DNA of 7,774 bases from an uncultured Collinsella sp. (GTDB taxonomy: Bacteria; Actinomycetota; Coriobacteriia; Coriobacteriales; Coriobacteriaceae), in NCBI GenBank assembly GCA_900552395.1, contig URZJ01000075.1:1-7774 (forward strand), written 5' to 3'. Positions 6,839-7,774 of this stretch are shown here, in pieces. The notes under the pieces are model-generated. The model did no database searches, was not told the DNA's origin, and saw nothing but the letters and a program-made list of their open reading frames with translations. A program made the position numbers and the translations under genes. Position 1 is the stretch's first letter. Every line of letters begins with the position of its first letter.

Positions 6839-6873
6839 GCACTTTGATAGCGTAAAGTGCAAGGTACTACTTT
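6839..6873. promoter_or_regulatory. Inverted repeats upstream of the amidohydrolase operon, possible operator
   Basis: A perfect 7-bp inverted repeat, GCACTTT (6839-6845) and AAAGTGC (6854-6860), has an 8-bp spacer. Directly beside it is a near-palindrome, AAGGTA-C-TACTTT (6861-6873, one mismatch). The ACTTT/AAAGT element thus appears three times within 31-65 nt upstream of the start codon, where the promoter must lie since a terminator ends at 6887. A weak -10 candidate (TATCAA, minus strand) falls inside the 7-bp repeat. A dimeric transcription factor site is the likely reading. The regulator is not in the window. Confidence 0.45.
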
Positions 6874-6886
6874 AAGGGCGAGGCAT

Positions 6887-6912
6887 AAAAAATGCCGCCC
6901 CGGGAGGGCGGC
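6887..6912 (-). terminator. Intrinsic terminator of the EamA transporter gene
   Basis: On the minus strand a perfect 7-bp GC stem (GCCGCCC / GGGCGGC, 6894-6900 with 6906-6912) with a 5-nt loop is followed by A and then six U residues (6892-6887). It begins 12 nt after the stop codon of the upstream gene. It is a classic Rho-independent terminator and shows that the amidohydrolase operon has its own promoter. Confidence 0.9.
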
Positions 6913-6924
6913 GCAACAAGTTGT

Positions 6925-7774
6925 TTACAATTGCGGGCGCGGCTTTCGACGCAAAAAATCGAAGTGAGTCTCGCTCAAGATAATCGACAGGAAGATGAGC
7001 GCAAAGCCGGCGAGCAGGCGCGAGGTGAGCGCCTCCCCCATCAGCAGCACCGAGAACAGCACACCCGAAGGCGACTCCATCGAAAGGAGCAGCGAGCCCG
7101 TCGAGGCCGGGACATGCGCCAGGCCGACGTTTTGGATGAGCAGAGCCGCGCATGTGCAGCCCACCGAGAGAAACGCCATCGCACTGATAAAGCTCGGCGT
7201 CCACACGGACAGAGGCGCTTGGGTCTCGAATAGCAGCGACGTTGCCAGGCTCAGCACGCCGTTGCCCACAAACATCCAAAACGTGATGACGTTGATGTCC
7301 ATTTTGCGACCGTACTTGGCAGTCACCGCCATCTGGATGGCGAAAAAGGCCGCACCCGCCAGCGTAATGACGTCACCAATGTTGAATTCAACGCTATCGA
7401 GTGCGACGAGGCCAATGCCCGCTAGGCACAGCAGCGCGGCACCCAAGTTGTAGCGCGTGAGCTTTTCGCCGCTCAGGAAATAGCTCGCGAACGGCACAAG
7501 GATGCAATACGTGCCCGTCAAAAAAGCATTCTTGCCCGCCGTAGTATGTGCCAGACCGACCGTCTGCAACGCATAGGCCGCCCACATGAGCACGCCCATA
7601 CTCAGGCCAACGATCAGGTTGCGAGCGTTGAGGTGCGCGATGATGCGCTTGTGGAAGACGGCAAACATGACCAACGCTGCGGGCAGAAAACGTACATAGA
7701 GCAGCGCGAACACCGGAATGGTGCCGAGTGCGTCCTTCATAGTGGTAAAGGAGTAGCCCCAGATGACCGCCACC
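6925..7774 (-). CDS. DMT-superfamily transporter, EamA domain (5'-truncated by window edge)
   Basis: Integral membrane protein with two EamA repeats, about 1-130 and 140-270 of the visible 283 codons, and roughly ten hydrophobic segments, the usual DMT topology. The visible N-terminus AVIWGYSFTTMKDA matches the TM1 signature of EamA proteins (WG-S/Y-F...K). The second repeat ends with VPASTGSLLLSMES, LLMGEALTSRLLAGFALIFLSII and a basic tail (RRKPRPQL), as in complete members. The first visible in-frame start codon is a GTG at 7773-7771. It lies inside the TM1 motif with no upstream sequence available, so about 8-15 more residues probably lie beyond the window. Such proteins export or import metabolites such as amino acids or nucleosides. 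The substrate cannot be predicted. A terminator follows the TAA at once, so it is not cotranscribed with the amidohydrolase. Confidence 0.88.
   Translation of the reverse strand, partial: VAVIWGYSFTTMKDALGTIPVFALLYVRFLPAALVMFAVFHKRIIAHLNARNLIVGLSMGVLMWAAYALQTVGLAHTTAGKNAFLTGTYCILVPFASYFLSGEKLTRYNLGAALLCLAGIGLVALDSVEFNIGDVITLAGAAFFAIQMAVTAKYGRKMDINVITFWMFVGNGVLSLATSLLFETQAPLSVWTPSFISAMAFLSVGCTCAALLIQNVGLAHVPASTGSLLLSMESPSGVLFSVLLMGEALTSRLLAGFALIFLSIILSETHFDFLRRKPRPQL

Noticed and set aside
6809..6862. Upstream in-frame ATG of the amidohydrolase (18 extra residues)
   Set aside because: It has no ribosome site and would run across the inverted repeats and promoter region. The ATG at 6808 has an ideal GGAGG spacing.

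Overview
The window comes from a GC-rich bacterial chromosome (my visual estimate is around 60% G+C). Protein style and gene content suggest an anaerobic actinobacterium of the Coriobacteriia, perhaps Collinsella. That placement is an impression from the protein sequences, not a database result. All genes lie on the minus strand, so transcription runs from right to left in these coordinates.

From the right edge: a DMT/EamA-family membrane transporter (6925-7774, N-terminus beyond the window) ends at a good intrinsic terminator (6887-6912). Next is a two-gene operon of an M20D amidohydrolase (5510-6808) and an oxalate/formate-antiporter-type MFS transporter (4662-5506). Only 3 bases separate these two genes. 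The transporter is broken: about 32 N-terminal residues with TM1 are followed directly, in another frame, by the central loop and TM7-12. An internal deletion has therefore removed TM2-6 and shifted the frame. A 60-nt hairpin follows. Then come hisS (histidyl-tRNA synthetase, 3177-4490) with its own TATAAT box and a strong hairpin downstream, and ppc (phosphoenolpyruvate carboxylase, 106-2931) with its own TATAAT box flanked by two short palindromes. A terminator-like hairpin sits at the extreme left edge (1-41).

Functionally these are separate units. PEP carboxylase makes oxaloacetate for anaplerosis and aspartate or succinate formation, and keeps the residues for feedback inhibition by aspartate. 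HisRS serves translation. The amidohydrolase/MFS pair looks like an uptake-and-hydrolysis unit for an amidated or acylated small molecule that has lost its transporter. I found no mobile element, CRISPR array, RNA gene or defence system. This is mostly ordinary core chromosome; the points of interest are the decayed transporter and several intergenic palindromes.
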